From Tetracentron sinense (taxonomy: Eukaryota > Streptophyta > Magnoliopsida > Trochodendrales > Trochodendraceae): DNA of 64,000 bases. The stretch spans positions 5,246,639-5,310,638 of the forward strand of contig CM026562.1 of NCBI GenBank assembly GCA_015143295.1. Reading direction: 5' to 3'. This document shows positions 44,999 to 57,200 of the stretch, one piece after another; position 1 is the first letter of the stretch; each line of letters begins with the position of its first letter. The notes below the pieces were generated by a model, which was not told the origin of the DNA, did not search any database, and saw only the letters and a list, made by a program, of their open reading frames with translations. The position numbers and the translations under genes are program-made.

Positions 44999-45982
44999 TG
45001 CAGAAATTTTTGTAATGGCATTTTCGTCTTTTGGGCGTTAAACTTTTACTCATAAAGGCTTGCTCGACCATTTGAACCCTCATTCACTACACTTAAAACA
45101 TTTAGAGAGAAAGGGAGGAGAAGAAGAGGGTTTTCACCTAGGGTTTCCATTTGAGAGGGAAATCAAAGGAGTTTGACAACCCTAGATCATCCCCAAACTT
45201 GGATTGCTTCAAGTTCAAGGCTCAAGCTCGTGAGGGGATCTCGTTCTCAAGCTAGGGCAACATTCTCCAAGGTATTTCAAGAGAGTTTTCTTCCCCAAAC
45301 CAAGTCTCCCTCAAGGAAAGGTTCCTCCTTTCAAGTTGGAGCTCAAATTAAGGTTCCTACCAAGATCAAGCATTGATCTAAGGTTAGTACACCCTACTAA
45401 CTTCCCCTAGCAATAATCTAGGTTTTCTATGTGAAATGTGATTCATGTTAGTAGGTTTCTTTCCTTATAAAATGTATTATCTCTAATAATTATAAACAAG
45501 AACAAGAAAAGGATATGGATGTGTGGATGAGAGATTGATTGAGGCGATGGGATGCCGAGTGTATGATGTGTGATATGTGTGGTTTGTGTAATGGAAAATG
45601 GAGGATGTGCATTTTACCAATAATGAACTCACTTTGATTATTGGATGAAAAATATGTACTAAAAAGAAGAAGATGAACTATGGAGGAACATTACATGTGA
45701 TGTGTTTGACAAAATGCCTAAACTATGAAATAATGATTTGAATAAAGAAAATAGAAATAGGCCTTATGCATGTATTCTCATGAATGATGAATGAATTTAA
45801 ATACCATGTCGATTACTCAAATTCTCATATGCATATATTGTGAATTGAATGGTGATGTCATATCTCTCTTATTATCCTTATTCCATGATTGTTACGATTG
45901 ACACGTACACGAACACGCATGATAGCATGAACCGAGATTTCAAGAGCATATGCATATAATAACCAACAAGAAAATATTGCAT

Positions 45983-46260
45983 GTCAAGGAGACTGGTAGC
46001 CCAGGGACATTCGGGTACTAGCCTCTGGCTCACAGGAAAATCCCCAAACACATATTATTAAGGAGGTTGGTAGCCCAGGGAGATTCGGGTGCTAGCCTCT
46101 GGCTCACAAGAAAACTAAACAAGTAATAAAATTCACATATTGTCAAGGAGGTTGGTAGCCCAGGGACATTCGGGTACTAGCCTCTGGCTCACAAGAAAAC
46201 CATATATCAAGGAGGTTGGCAGCCCAGGGAGATTCGGGTGCTAGTCTCTGGCTCACAAGT
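45983..46260. repeat. Four tandem units of 62-85 bp in the solo LTR
   Basis: TGGTAGCCCAGGGAGATTCG plus CTAGCCTCTGGCTCACAAG recurs four times (about 45983, 46061, 46145, 46209) with variable spacers. Confidence 0.92.
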
Positions 46261-46995
46261 TATAAGATGCAGGTTTACAAGATGATGACAAGACATTCAT
46301 GCATGCACGCATACATGATTTCCACGAGGCATACTGAGACATGACCTGGGTTTTCAAGCATGAGTTTTATCGGAGTTTTCGCATTCATGCAAGCACGTTA
46401 TGATGATTGTATTGTATCATGCCTCTTGCTATTTCTCTTGTGATGCTATTACTGCCGTGTACTGTATTCCTGTTGTGGTGCATATTATTATTACGGTTAG
46501 CTAGTAGCTTGTACTCGCTGAGTATTTCATGCTCAATCGTACTTTCATGTTGGCAGGTACTGAGGGAGCCCTCGACCCGGAGCCTTGGGTCGAGGAAGAG
46601 TACATAGAGGAGAGAGAGCCGTCTATCCCACTGCAGTCTCAAGCGGATCGAGACCTCGACGTGTGGCCGTACCTCAACTATTGTTGAGGAGAGAGTACGA
46701 GAGGGTTATATGTAGTTTAACATTTTGATAGGTGGGCCTGTCCACCTTAGACTCAGATGTGTTTTGTATATATGTTAACTTGGAATACTATTTTGGAAAT
46801 CTTAGAAGAAAAGAAAAAGTTAGAAAAGAAAAGTTAGTTTACGCTTCCGCATTTATGTTTAGTTTCTGCGCTCTGATTATCATTGTTTTAGTACTATAAT
46901 TATCGTGTTTATGACATGATGGTTTGGCAGGTACGTTTAGTCACGCCTAAAGTATCCCTAAACTCCTAGGGGGTATTTTGGAGCGCGACACATAA

Positions 46996-48250
46996 ATTGT
47001 TTCATCTGATACTCTCATGGTTCAACTTTTACTCTAGTCAAATATATATCCTATATAAAAAAAAAAAAAAAAAAAAAGGTGTATTGAAGAAACATGCATG
47101 ATCAAAATTATACAACATTCTCTGTGCATTATATAATGCACAGGATGATATAAAGGTGGTAGAACTTAAAACTAACGTCCGATGACCAGATAGTGTTTTA
47201 AGGATATACGTTGTTAATTTATTTTTTCTGTCTTTTGCTTTATTTGTTCATTGTCTGCTATGGATGAGACGTGATACATACTAGAAGTTTTGGGACAGCA
47301 TACTCCCATCAAGATCATGTCAGGTATATGCTAATGTGTGCTCTTCATTTGGTGGAGGCCCTCCGATGGAGTCCTATATATGTTAAAGAATTTCTCAAAA
47401 GGTTGAAGATGATGATTCTCTTGTGATGTGGCTAGAGGATACTCACCACACTAACTTAAAATCGGACTATAGATAAATGATGATTATAAAGTGTACTGAA
47501 GGGAAATGCTAGGCACAGTTTTTACCTTCCTCACTTTTATAGAAAACCCACGTGTGTCCATTTTGTTTCCGGAAGCATGCAGCATTGGATTAAAGTTTTT
47601 TTTTGGCTGAGAGATACGCGGTTAGGCCGCAACCCCAATTAGTAGGTTATCATTGTTCTAAGTCATGGGCGGGTGGAGATGATAACACACTCACGCCATC
47701 TTGGGAATGGGATCAATGGAGTGGTGACTAGCACACACTACCGATGGGCAAGCGACGCTTCCCACTTCTTAATTTAAGGAGTGAAGAAAAGTGATCAAAA
47801 CACTTGTTGGCTCTATGGAGAAAGTGAAGAGAAAAAATAGAATTCTTCATCTTGTTGTGAACTATAATAGGATAGGAAGGAAGGAAGGCGTGCCAGTCCA
47901 ACGTATTGTTCTGACAGGTGCTTTGCTTCTTGTTAAAGTCTATCAAAAAGTGACTTCTCCCGAATACTTGAGCATTGGATAGTGTCAATCTCATGTTCTT
48001 AGATGTACCTAAAGGAGTTACAAGCATATATATTGGAGAAGCTGTTGCGTTCTGGAAGCAAGTATGGGAAGCAATTGATCTTGTAGAAAATGAGCACCAA
48101 GCTTTTCTCTTAAATGTGAGAGACCACCTCACTTATTGTAATGGGGTTTTCCGGGAAGCTCCACACGGGGCTGAGAATCCTCTTGGTCATCCATGATAGT
48201 GGATGACCATACATCTCACATAATCATTACATTTAGTGTCACACAAATAT
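46996..48250. other. Unassigned, with a poly-A run and a 134-codon minus frame
   Basis: About 20 A residues at 47059-47078 may be the tail of an unrecognised retroposon. A minus-strand frame at 47728-48132 shows no domain I recognise. A similar-size plus-strand frame overlaps it. No firm gene. Confidence 0.3.
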
Positions 48251-48638
48251 CTCCTCATAAATGCACTTCTCTTCCTTGCAAGTTGGTTCTGATCGCCGAA
48301 GTGATATAAGGTTACTGACATTTAATGTTAGGTCAGGGATAATATGTAACTCATGAGTGCATCATTAATGATCTGATAGGGAGCTCAGTTTCGTCATTGG
48401 CTGAACATGAGTTCGTCCTTGGATGAGCTCGAGTACGTCCTTGGAAGCAAGATTTCACCATTGGATGAACATGAGTTCGCCCTTGACTGAGCATATGTTC
48501 GTCCTTGGAAAACTTGTCTGATTTACCAATTTTCTCCATTACAATTTGTCCCTTTGCGATGCTTAGACTATAGCTCAAAGTATCGAGAATACGACAAAAA
48601 TTGAAGTTGCGCCCTTACATGTATGAAGATGACATGTC

Positions 48639-48731
48639 ATGCTTGCTAGATGGAGAAGAATCGTTATGCCAGCTGGGCGAAGGCGGATCATTATGCTAGC
48701 TGGGCGAAGGAGGATCGTTATGCCAGCTGTG
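48639..48731 (+). repeat. Three 27-bp tandem units
   Basis: ATGCCAGCTGGGCGAAGG plus CGGATCATT recurs three times with few changes and keeps an open frame (MPAGRRRII type). It lies in LTR-like DNA upstream of the pseudogene at 49215. Confidence 0.85.
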
Positions 48732-49214
48732 TATCGGACGTTTCGCACGCGTGACAGTCCGTCTTATCATCATAAATGTCGCCTGACATCCATCATTACT
48801 CTGCGAGATGCGAGGTTGACAGAGAGATACGAAGATTTGTCATCCGCGTAGTAGACCCTCTTAACCTTGCTGAGAAGCACATGTACGATGGATTTGAAGG
48901 GTACTTTCGTCCTACTGAAATCGCTAACTGGCACGCCGGTTCATATTTCTCAGAAGACCATCCTACCATCGTAGGGGAGCATTTGTACAATTGATTCGAG
49001 GGTCAGTATCGTCCTGCTGATATATGTCATGCCTAAAAAGGAAAGGGCGTCTCATTTTCGCATTTCTTCTCACTTGGTTGTTTCTTTGCTGCTCTGCGCT
49101 CTGAGTTTTGTGCATTCTCTGCTGATTTCTCATAGACTGGACTCGATAAGTCCTTTCTTCTTCTTCACTCTTTTCCAGTCTTCTTTCGTCTTTCTTCGCC
49201 CAAAGTTTGTGGCC

Positions 49215-50765
49215 ATGAGTGAAGGTAGTAGCTTTGGTAGTGATCCGCTAGGGGCCTTTGTCCCTTCTTCTCCAAAGTCTAGGAAGAAGTAGGAGAGATC
49301 ACTTGACCGAATTAGAGCTTGGTAAAGGATTCCTCCGAGAGTTAAAATTAACTACTGAGCCAAGGATGGTTGGGTGAATCCACGAGCTAGGGTCACTATT
49401 GTTCATAAATCCCAACTGGAGGCTGGTATCCAATTTCCCCTTGACCCTCTTGTTGAGCAGGTGCTTACCACACTACAACTTGCTCTAGGGAAAATGCACC
49501 TGCATTTTTATAGGTTTATGTTTATGGTCTATAAGTAGCAGAGGGATGGATATCCCAACGGTCTTCGGGAAATCTTTCATTTCTAGACCTTGAATAAATG
49601 TATGGAGGATGATGGACACTACTTTTATTGTGCGAGTCATCCAAAGACCCTAGAGATTGTCACTGGTTTATATGACCGAGATCGTAATTGGAGGAGCACC
49701 ACCTTCATTATCCCTAGTGAATGGAGGACAGAAAGTGTTCAGCCAGTTCCTAATGAGTTCCAGTGAGGTCGGTATTCTAGTTGGGCACTCTAATTCCTTT
49801 CGTCCTTCTGTCATGCTGATTTATCTGACATTTGTTTGTTTTCATGTGCAGCCAAATCACAAGTGCACTTCTCGCGCTTAGAAGACTTCGAAGTTCGTCG
49901 TCTCACAGCAATAGCTTCGAAGAGAGGATCTGAATACACTTGGTGAAAATCGAGGAAGGAGTGCATTTCAGAGGATGAAGGGGAAACAACTCGTGCTAAC
50001 ACTAGCTTAAAAGTTGGCACCTCATCCCTTCCTCAGGAAAAAATGGAACTCAATGACGTTCCCGAGCTAGCTCAAATTCCTTGAGAATCAAGACTTGCAC
50101 CGACTTTTGAGCCTAGGAGATCCAAGAGGTAGACGGGGTGTTCGGCCAGTTTCGAATGGAGGACGGAATGTGCTTGGCCAATTCCTAATGAGTTCCAGCG
50201 AGGTCGGTATTCTGGTCGGGCACTCTAATTCTTTTCGTCCTTCTGTCATGCTGATTTATCTGACATTTGTTAGTTTTCATGTGCAGGCAAATCACAAGTG
50301 GACTTCTCACGCTTAGAAGACTTCGAGGTTCGTTGTCTCACAGCAATAGATTCGGAGAGAGGATCTGAATGCACTTGGTGGAAATCGAGGAAGGAGTGCA
50401 TTTCAGAGGACGAAGGGGAGACAACTCATGCCGACATTAGCTCATGAGTCGGAACCTCGTCCCTTCCTCAGGAAAAAATGGAACTCGATGACATTCCCGA
50501 GCTAGCTCAATTTCCTTGAGAATCTGGACTTGCGTCGACTTCTGAGCCTAGGAAGTCCAAGAGGCAGATGGGGAAGAAGACAGTGGTCTTTATACAAAGG
50601 CCAGTGGTAGAGGAAGTTGAGAGTGTTGCTGCTCAAGGGGAAATACATGCTAGGGGGAGTCGTCCTCTACTTACCGAACCAATGCCTTAGCAATCCGAAA
50701 TTCCTGTAAGTGAGCCATTTGTCCCTTCCCAGGCCATAGCTGGTGAAGATGCCCCACCTCAAGAT
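49215..50765 (+). pseudogene. Extra gene resembling the putative gypsy-type transposon family, intron-containing, broken
   Basis: The start MSEGSSFGSDPLGAFVPSSP is followed, through stops at 49290, 49323 and later, by RIPPRVKINY, EAGIQFPLDPLVEQVLTTLQ, KMHLHFYRFMFMVYK and TLEIVTGLYDRDRNWRSTTF. This order resembles the plant family called putative gypsy-type transposon (Transposase_28-like), usually found as an extra gene in Ty3 elements. An 84-bp intron (49768-49851, donor GAG|GTCGGT, acceptor GTGCAG) joins in frame to AKSQVHFSRLEDFEVRRL. A second copy of the exon-intron-exon block follows (intron 50203-50286), in which the last exon codon is CGA rather than TGA. The product has no established function. 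Confidence 0.5.
49700..50575 (+). repeat. 435-bp tandem duplication containing an exon-intron-exon block
   Basis: Two copies (about 49700-50135 and 50136-50575) share GGAGGACnGAAnGTGCTTGG, TCCTAATGAGTTCCAG, CGGTATTCT, GAGAGGATCTGAAT and CTTCCTCAGGAAAAAATGGA. The intron acceptors are 435 bp apart. Confidence 0.9.
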
Positions 50766-51550
50766 TGAACAAATCTTGATTGTTATATCTTTTTTGTTGT
50801 CTTCATGAGCGTACCCACTCGAATGGGCCTTTTTTCTTTTCTTTCCATGAGCATACAGTGAGCGCAAATATCATTCTTTGCTTTCAAATTTCCTCCATTG
50901 ATGTATGGAGTTCATTGTTTGTTGTGGGGGACTATCCTTCTAATCTAAGTAAGCTCAGACTGTTAAATTACCCTCTCTTTATTGGGGAAGAATCTCTGAT
51001 TAAGATAAAGAATAAAAAGAACATATATTTGAATAAACATATTTTTATTTATTCAATGGGATTGCCCAATTCCCATGTAGGCGTTAAAAGTGCCTCATTG
51101 AGGTCTTTTCAAGAAAAAAAAAGGAATGGTGGCCATGTTTAAGGGCTCACCTTATATTCTCCATATTGCGGAGTCTTCTTCTTCACCTGCTTGCTTGTGT
51201 TTTCTACTGCTTAAAAGAGAGCTTTTTCTTTTGTTCTTGTTTCTATCTTCTCTGTGCGTTTCTTATGAGAAACACATCCTTTATGGGTTTGAGAGAGTCC
51301 TTTTTGGGACTCCCTCTTCGACTCCCTTATTTTAGGAAAGTCAAAAGGGGCTCTCCTCTTAGAGGATGCCAGCTTGTGGGTCTCCTTTATCTGAGAGAGT
51401 TCTCAAGTTCAAGAGAATCCTCTTCTTTTGAGGACTCTTGTACCAAGTTTCCTTTTTTGGGGGAAATCCTAGTACTTCTCGAAAAGGAGGATGTTTAATC
51501 ACATCATTTCCTAGGATATAGGACATAGGCCTAATCCTAAAATAATCATG
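50766..51550. other. Non-coding stretch between two retroelement extra genes
   Basis: Contains T-rich and GAGA-rich DNA and repeated GAGTCTTTTC/GAGAGTCC words near 51280-51490, including near-palindromic AGAGGATGCC/GGACTC text. No gene is recognised. Confidence 0.4.
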
Positions 51551-51707
51551 AGAGTGTCATTTGGCATCCCATGAGATTTTAAAAGAGGGGATCCTTATCT
51601 TGGGATCCCCCTATAGCCTGACAGAGAATCCTTTTTATTAAGGATTCTCTGCCCCATGACAGTCAAATACTGACTGTCAGCTGGGACAGAATGGCCTAGA
51701 CCAGTCC

Positions 51708-51900
51708 ACGGACCAGGATGAGACTATAAGTCTCAACCACGGATCACCAGGTGAGATCATAGGTCTCAACCACGGACCACCGGGTGAGACCATAGGTCTT
51801 AACCATGGACCACAAGGTGAGACCACAAGTCTCAACCACGAATCACCAAGTGAGACTATAGGTCTCAACCACAGACCACAAGGTGAGACCACAGTCTTGC
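51708..51900. repeat. Six 33-bp tandem units, each with a GAGACC-GGTCTC palindrome
   Basis: Units start at 51708, 51741, 51774, 51807 and onward. Each contains GAGACCATAGGTCTC or a variant such as GAGACTATAAGTCTC, in which both arms changed. The period is 33 bp, so a minus-strand frame stays open through the array. Confidence 0.9.
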
Positions 51901-51924
51901 CCGTGGTCTGGATTAGATCTAGGA

Positions 51925-52570
51925 CCTTATATTTGATCTGTGAGAACTTATCCTCAGGAATTGGACACGTGTCAGCCTCTCGGAAGCTGACGCTACATAT
52001 GATCCGTGGGGGCTTTATCTTCACGGATAGGATAGGTGTTAACCTCTCAGATGGATCTATGAGGTTTTGGTCCTCACGGTTGAACACGTGTCAGTCTCTT
52101 GGAAACTAACACTAAATATTATTTGTGTTGGATTCATGAGGTTTTGTCCTCACGGACATGCCACGTGTCAGCCTAATGAAGGCCAACACTAAAGGTTGGA
52201 TCCGTGAGGTTTTGGTCCTTATGGATAAACACGTGTTAGCCTCATGAAGGCTGGCACCAAATATTGGATCCGTGAGATTTTGTTCCTCACGGTTAAATAT
52301 GTGTTAGCCTCATGAAGGCTAACACTAAATATTGAATCCGTGAGGTTTTGTTCCTCACGGATAAACACGTGTCAGCCTCTCGGAGGCCAACACTAAAGTT
52401 GGATCCGTGGGGTTTTGTCCTCACGGATGAATATGTGTCAGCCTCTCAGAGGCCAACATTTAATATTAGATTCGTGAGGTTTTATCCTCACAGATGGGGT
52501 ATGTATCAACCCTTTTTGGGAGTTACCACTTAGGGTGGATCCGTGAGGTTTATCCTTACGGATCAACCCT
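51925..52570. repeat. About nine 60-70-bp units with two alternating palindromes
   Basis: Each unit holds ATCCGTGAGG...CCTCACGGAT (perfect 10-bp arms at 52336-52345 and 52353-52362) and GTYAGCCT...AGGCTRAC (perfect 8-bp arms at 52303-52310 and 52316-52323). CACGTGTCAGCCTC recurs between them. Individual copies have decayed to different degrees. Confidence 0.88.
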
Positions 52571-52997
52571 ACCATTGCTTAGCTGGGTAGCATGATGCCA
52601 GCCATCAGTATTTAATGCTGACAGCTAAAGGTATCGCGCATGCCACAGGCACGCGTGAACCCAAACCATCTCTCCGAGAGACTGTGATCAGGTGTGTGTC
52701 ATTGCATACACACCTGGGCAATGGATGGTAAGATTTTCACTACCCACAAATGCCTCTCAGGATCTGGATGGTTGGAAATAATCCATCCATCTGGATCTTG
52801 ACACCTGACAGTGATGGTGGAGGGGCATAACCGCCTCCACTGATGGTATTAATGGGAAACCCACGATGGGTTCCCTAATCGAGGAGGCCTCATGATGAGG
52901 TCACCCTTGCCATTAAGGCTAAAAAGGGCAGGGAATATCCTTGCCATTTGGACTGTCCATTTTGAAACGGATGGTCAGGATGAGCCAAAAGGCAACC

Positions 52998-53005
52998 TTT
53001 ATAAG
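52998..53005 (+). promoter_or_regulatory. Candidate TATA box for the plus-strand antisense gene
   Basis: TTTATAAG lies about 1.25 kb before the first coding ATG at 54256. In between are pyrimidine-rich leader-like sequence and an acceptor-like TTCTTCTTTTGCAG at 54241-54254, consistent with a spliced 5' leader. Confidence 0.45.
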
Positions 53006-54255
53006 GATGCCTTAGGCTTGGGGAAGACACTTTGTCTTCTCCAACCCTCCGAACCCAAAAAGCTCTGAGTTCAAAGCATCCCTTTTTTTTTTCAAGAAAT
53101 ATTTTCTTTCTTTTTTCTCCTCTTTCTTCATTTTATGGTGAGATTTTCACCCTAATTAGGGTTAATAGGGGAAAGAACCAGTGTTCTTTCCCGCTTTTTA
53201 TTTACCGAGGACCGGAATGAGGATTTCAGACCTCATTCTAATGAATTGGGTGCCCATTTGGGTATCCCTTGAGTCTTTTTGATCCTGAGATCCCTTGAAA
53301 TGCAATTTTTTTTGCATTTCCTTGGTTTTCTTAAGATCAAGGAGTCTTGGGATACCCTTTTGGGCTCTCTGTATTTTCCGGCAGGAATTCCGGTTCCATT
53401 GCCGGAATCCTTGAGTTCTCTGGTCATGGGAAACCAGACTGGAAACTCACTGCCCGTGGTTTATGACCACAAACAGCTTGCCCATAGGACTTTTGTCTGT
53501 GACCCCACAAATTGATCCATGCGATTCCGTCCATGGATACTCTCAGATTTCCTGGACTTTTGTCCGTGGATATTTTGAGTATCCATGGATATGTTCCACG
53601 GACCGATTGCCCATAAGACCTTAGTCCGTGAGCCTAATATTTTATGTGGATTTTACCCACGGATGCTTTTAATATTCACAGACCTTGTCCATGAATATTT
53701 TGAGTGTCCATGGATATTTTCCAATGATGAAACATTCAAAAGGCTTATAACCCCCAAATTAAATCTGTTTATCCATGAAATTTTCTTCGGATTCAATTTT
53801 ACTTTCATGGGCTTTTATCCTTAAAAAGAAAATTGAGTATCCGTGGATATCTTCCATGGATAGGCCATTCCTGGGACCTTAGTTCCCGGGTCGGGAGACT
53901 TTATCTGTGAATTTTCCCACGGATCTTATCCTTAACATTTGTCCTTAGACATTTGCTATGATGAATACTCATGGGCATTTGCTTTAACAAAATCCTTCGA
54001 GTAATTGCTTCTTTTAAGCAATTATTTTTTAGATGCATGCTTTAAGTAAGACACCCAAGCTTCACAGACTCTGATTTTTATCCTAAGTCCGTAATTGATC
54101 CATATTATAATCAATTAATAAATATTTTAATTTATCAAGGCGGATGTATATTCCCAACTAAAGGCTCATTTTTGACCACTTAATCTGAAATTTATAAGAT
54201 TCAATTCTTTTTGAACTGAATCATTTTGCATGTCTTGTCTTTCTTCTTTTGCAGA

Positions 54256-57200
54256 ATGGTTGGCACACTGAGATATTTTCATGGAATTGAGAACCTTCGT
54301 CTTGTCGATACTGATGAGGATGACAAGAATGGGACGAATCTGAATCGCCAATTGGAGATCATAGGAGAGTTTGGGATAGAGGATGTTGAGCCTCTTTCCG
54401 TCGCAGACCCTAGGGAGTGGGTAATTCGCTAGCGAATACTTGTCTGCATTTATGAAGCTGAGAAAGGTCTGATAGGTAACAGATTGGTCTCTGATGGAAG
54501 CTATCTGACACCTTCTCGTGCCACAGTAGACCCTTCAGGCGAAGACCCATAAAGGGTACTGAAGGAAGTTTTTCCTATCTTGATAACCCGGACTAATGAC
54601 GTTTGCTTGGACGCGTCTATGGTCATCAGGAGTTATTCTACAGTTGATGGCAGAACTTTGTGGCCGTCATGGGTTCATGATGTATATGTACGCTTTCGTG
54701 ATGAACTGACAACTCTGGGCATTCGAGGAGCAGTTGGACTTGTAAGATACGAGTATAAGAGAGACGTCCTTCTATTCCGCAACCTGCTCAACCGTTGGTG
54801 TGTTGAGACCAACAATTTTCATATGGCATGGGGGAAATCGGACTTTCCATTCACACGATGAATCGCATTTCGGGGCTGCCGGTCAGCGGAGCCTTCTATG
54901 ATGAGTTCAACCTGTTCAATAACGTTCTGTATTCGGAGATCGTTTCCGCCTGCACCAGAGAGTTGTACAGGGTTTGTAACGCCCTTCTGAGAATAAATTC
55001 AGATAGAGTGATACCCACTACTGATAAGGGTAAAACTCCCACCATTGAAGAAGCTGAAGAAGTAGCGCCGAGTGAAGGTACAAAGGTCGCACGCAAAGTG
55101 AGTAGGATTACCTTCAAGCAATAGCTGGGGTATTTTTTAAAGGGAGAACCATATGCGTACTCCAAGCCGACCTACATCACTCCATCAAATGAAGAAATCA
55201 GAATCTCTGAGGTCAAGACCAGTGATGGGGTCAGCAAAGAAGGTTATTTGACTACCTTCTTGTCTTGTTGGTTGTGCAGTTTTGTCTTGCCTTCGTGCAG
55301 AGGAGAAGTAATCCATCCTGAAACATTCATGGTGGTTGGACGGATGGCGAATGGCGAATGGCGTAAGGCACTCTCTGCTCATCCCAATGATGACGTCATT
55401 ATACAGAGAGATGGGGGTCATTGCTCAGAGCCAATATCCGGGTCACAATTTAGCTCAAGGTCCTTTCCAGTATTTATTTGGCTGGATTGGTCAGTATTTC
55501 CCTTCTTCTTACCCGAGACAGATAGTCACTGAAGCTGAGATGGATCTACCATATTTGGTATATATAGCGGGTCAGAAGCCGGCCAAGTATCGTTCCTGGG
55601 AGTCAATCAAGCATATGTTCGCCACTCCTGGTCTTTATAAAGCTCGTCCTTTCAAGGGAGCCTCCGAACTGCTTGGGAACAATTATCTGGTAGATGACAT
55701 GAACCTGGGCTACTCTGGCAGGGATTTCTTGATGATGATGAGCCTTCGCCCAGCTAAACTTTTATGGCGTCTCGGCAAGGAATGCTTTGTGGAACCTTAT
55801 TATCCAAGCAGATTCGACTGATAATTTGGGTATGACCAAGCAAAACCACCTGCACTGGAGGCCGTTGATCGTACTTTGGCCGATTTCCATCGAATCAAAC
55901 AAGAGTGGAATCCTTTGATTCACATCAATACACGTTCAAGGTTCTTCATTCCTTCTCAAGCTCAGGAAGGTCGACCTTCTTTAAGATTCTCCACATGGTG
56001 GATAAATTGTACGTCTGCTTATTTGAAGCATCGTGGTCATGATATTCCGGTCGTAGTTATGAAGGAGCATCTGGCAAGGATTGCCACGGCTACTGCTGAG
56101 GCCGGTGGTCCTGTTCCTACTCAAGCACTTGGTGCTAGAAAAAGAAAAGAACCATCAAGGGCCAAGGCACCTGCCAAAAGACAGAAAACTGCTGCCGATA
56201 CCTATAAGCGTCTGAGGGCTAGACCAGCTCCGAAGGGGAAAGGCAAGCGTGTCCAGAGAAGCCCATCTCCCGTCATTGAGTTGACTGAGGAGCCAATTCA
56301 AATAACTAAGATAGCTTCCCTCGCGGCTGAGCATGATATACCCATTTATGTCGACACTGACAATTTTGAGGAGATGTATGAAGGACCTCATGGTGTCGCA
56401 GATTTTTTTGTTCACCCAGAAGACCCCTCAGTCGTGACCTCTGTTGGAGTAGTTGCCCTACCTCGTATTTTGGAGGGATTGGGTGAGACCGTTATAGCCG
56501 ATCCTATTGATGATGTTGACAACAGGGCTAATTCACTTGGGCATAATGATCCTTCATCTACCTCTGATAGCTTCTTAGATGAATTTGTTGAGAAATTCAG
56601 GATACTCCCATGGAAGCCAGCCTTCATGAGGTTCACTTGGCAGCTGCCTTAGAAGAGGCTCGTAGAGCAAGAGAGTTAGAAGCGTATCTACTTTTTGAAG
56701 CCCAAACAGCCGAAGCTGCTCTGCTTTCTATCCAAACTCAACGAGCCGTTAGAAAAGCTAAGAGGCATGCTCTTAAAGTTGGGTAATCTTCAGGTTCAAA
56801 GGCTGATGGAGAATTCATCCTGACTGTCGGAATTATTTTCGAAGCTGCACCGACTGGGGTCAATCCTGACTTTGCAAGTACCGAGACAGTGGTGACAGTG
56901 AACACAGCGAGTATCAGCCCTGTCAATAAAGTTCTTGATATAGAACAGGCTACATCAGCTGAACATGCAAGGCCAGTGATAGATGAAGTAACTGAAGAGC
57001 CAGTAGGCGTTGCTACTGAGACAGAGGCCAGGACTGACATTAGGACTGAAGATAGAACTGAGGTAAACTTGAGCTCAGAACTGCCAGCTGGACCAGAAAT
57101 GGAGGTTGAAATGATTGCAGAACCAGGGATGGAAGTCGAGATGGATGTCGAGGCCAACACGAGGCTTGAAACCGAAGCTAGTGTTGAAATTGCTAAGCCT

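Larger units (their letters stand above)
44594..46990. repeat. Solo LTR, 2397 bp, perfect 5-bp TSD
   Basis: It starts TGTAGCACCCCGGAC and ends GGAGCGCGACA, with exact CATAA copies at 44589-44593 and 46991-46995. No internal retroelement region lies on either side, so this is the product of LTR-LTR recombination. TGAGTATTTCATGCTCA lies near 46518. The family is not certain; length and style fit a Ty3 element. Confidence 0.88.
51551..54230. repeat. LTR-like region upstream of the plant mobile domain gene
   Basis: This stretch has three kinds of palindromic tandem repeats, a TATA-like TTTATAAG at 52998-53005, and C/T-rich leader-like DNA after it. It lies where the 3' LTR of the minus-strand Tat-type element should be, beyond the antisense gene. 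LTR ends could not be proven because the partner LTR is outside the window. Confidence 0.5.

Noticed and set aside
47728..48132. 134-codon minus-strand open frame as a gene
   Set aside because: No recognised domain; an overlapping frame on the other strand is equally open.
51708..52570. CRISPR array
   Set aside because: The repeats are contiguous or separated by related, not unique, spacers, and the DNA is plant retroelement sequence.
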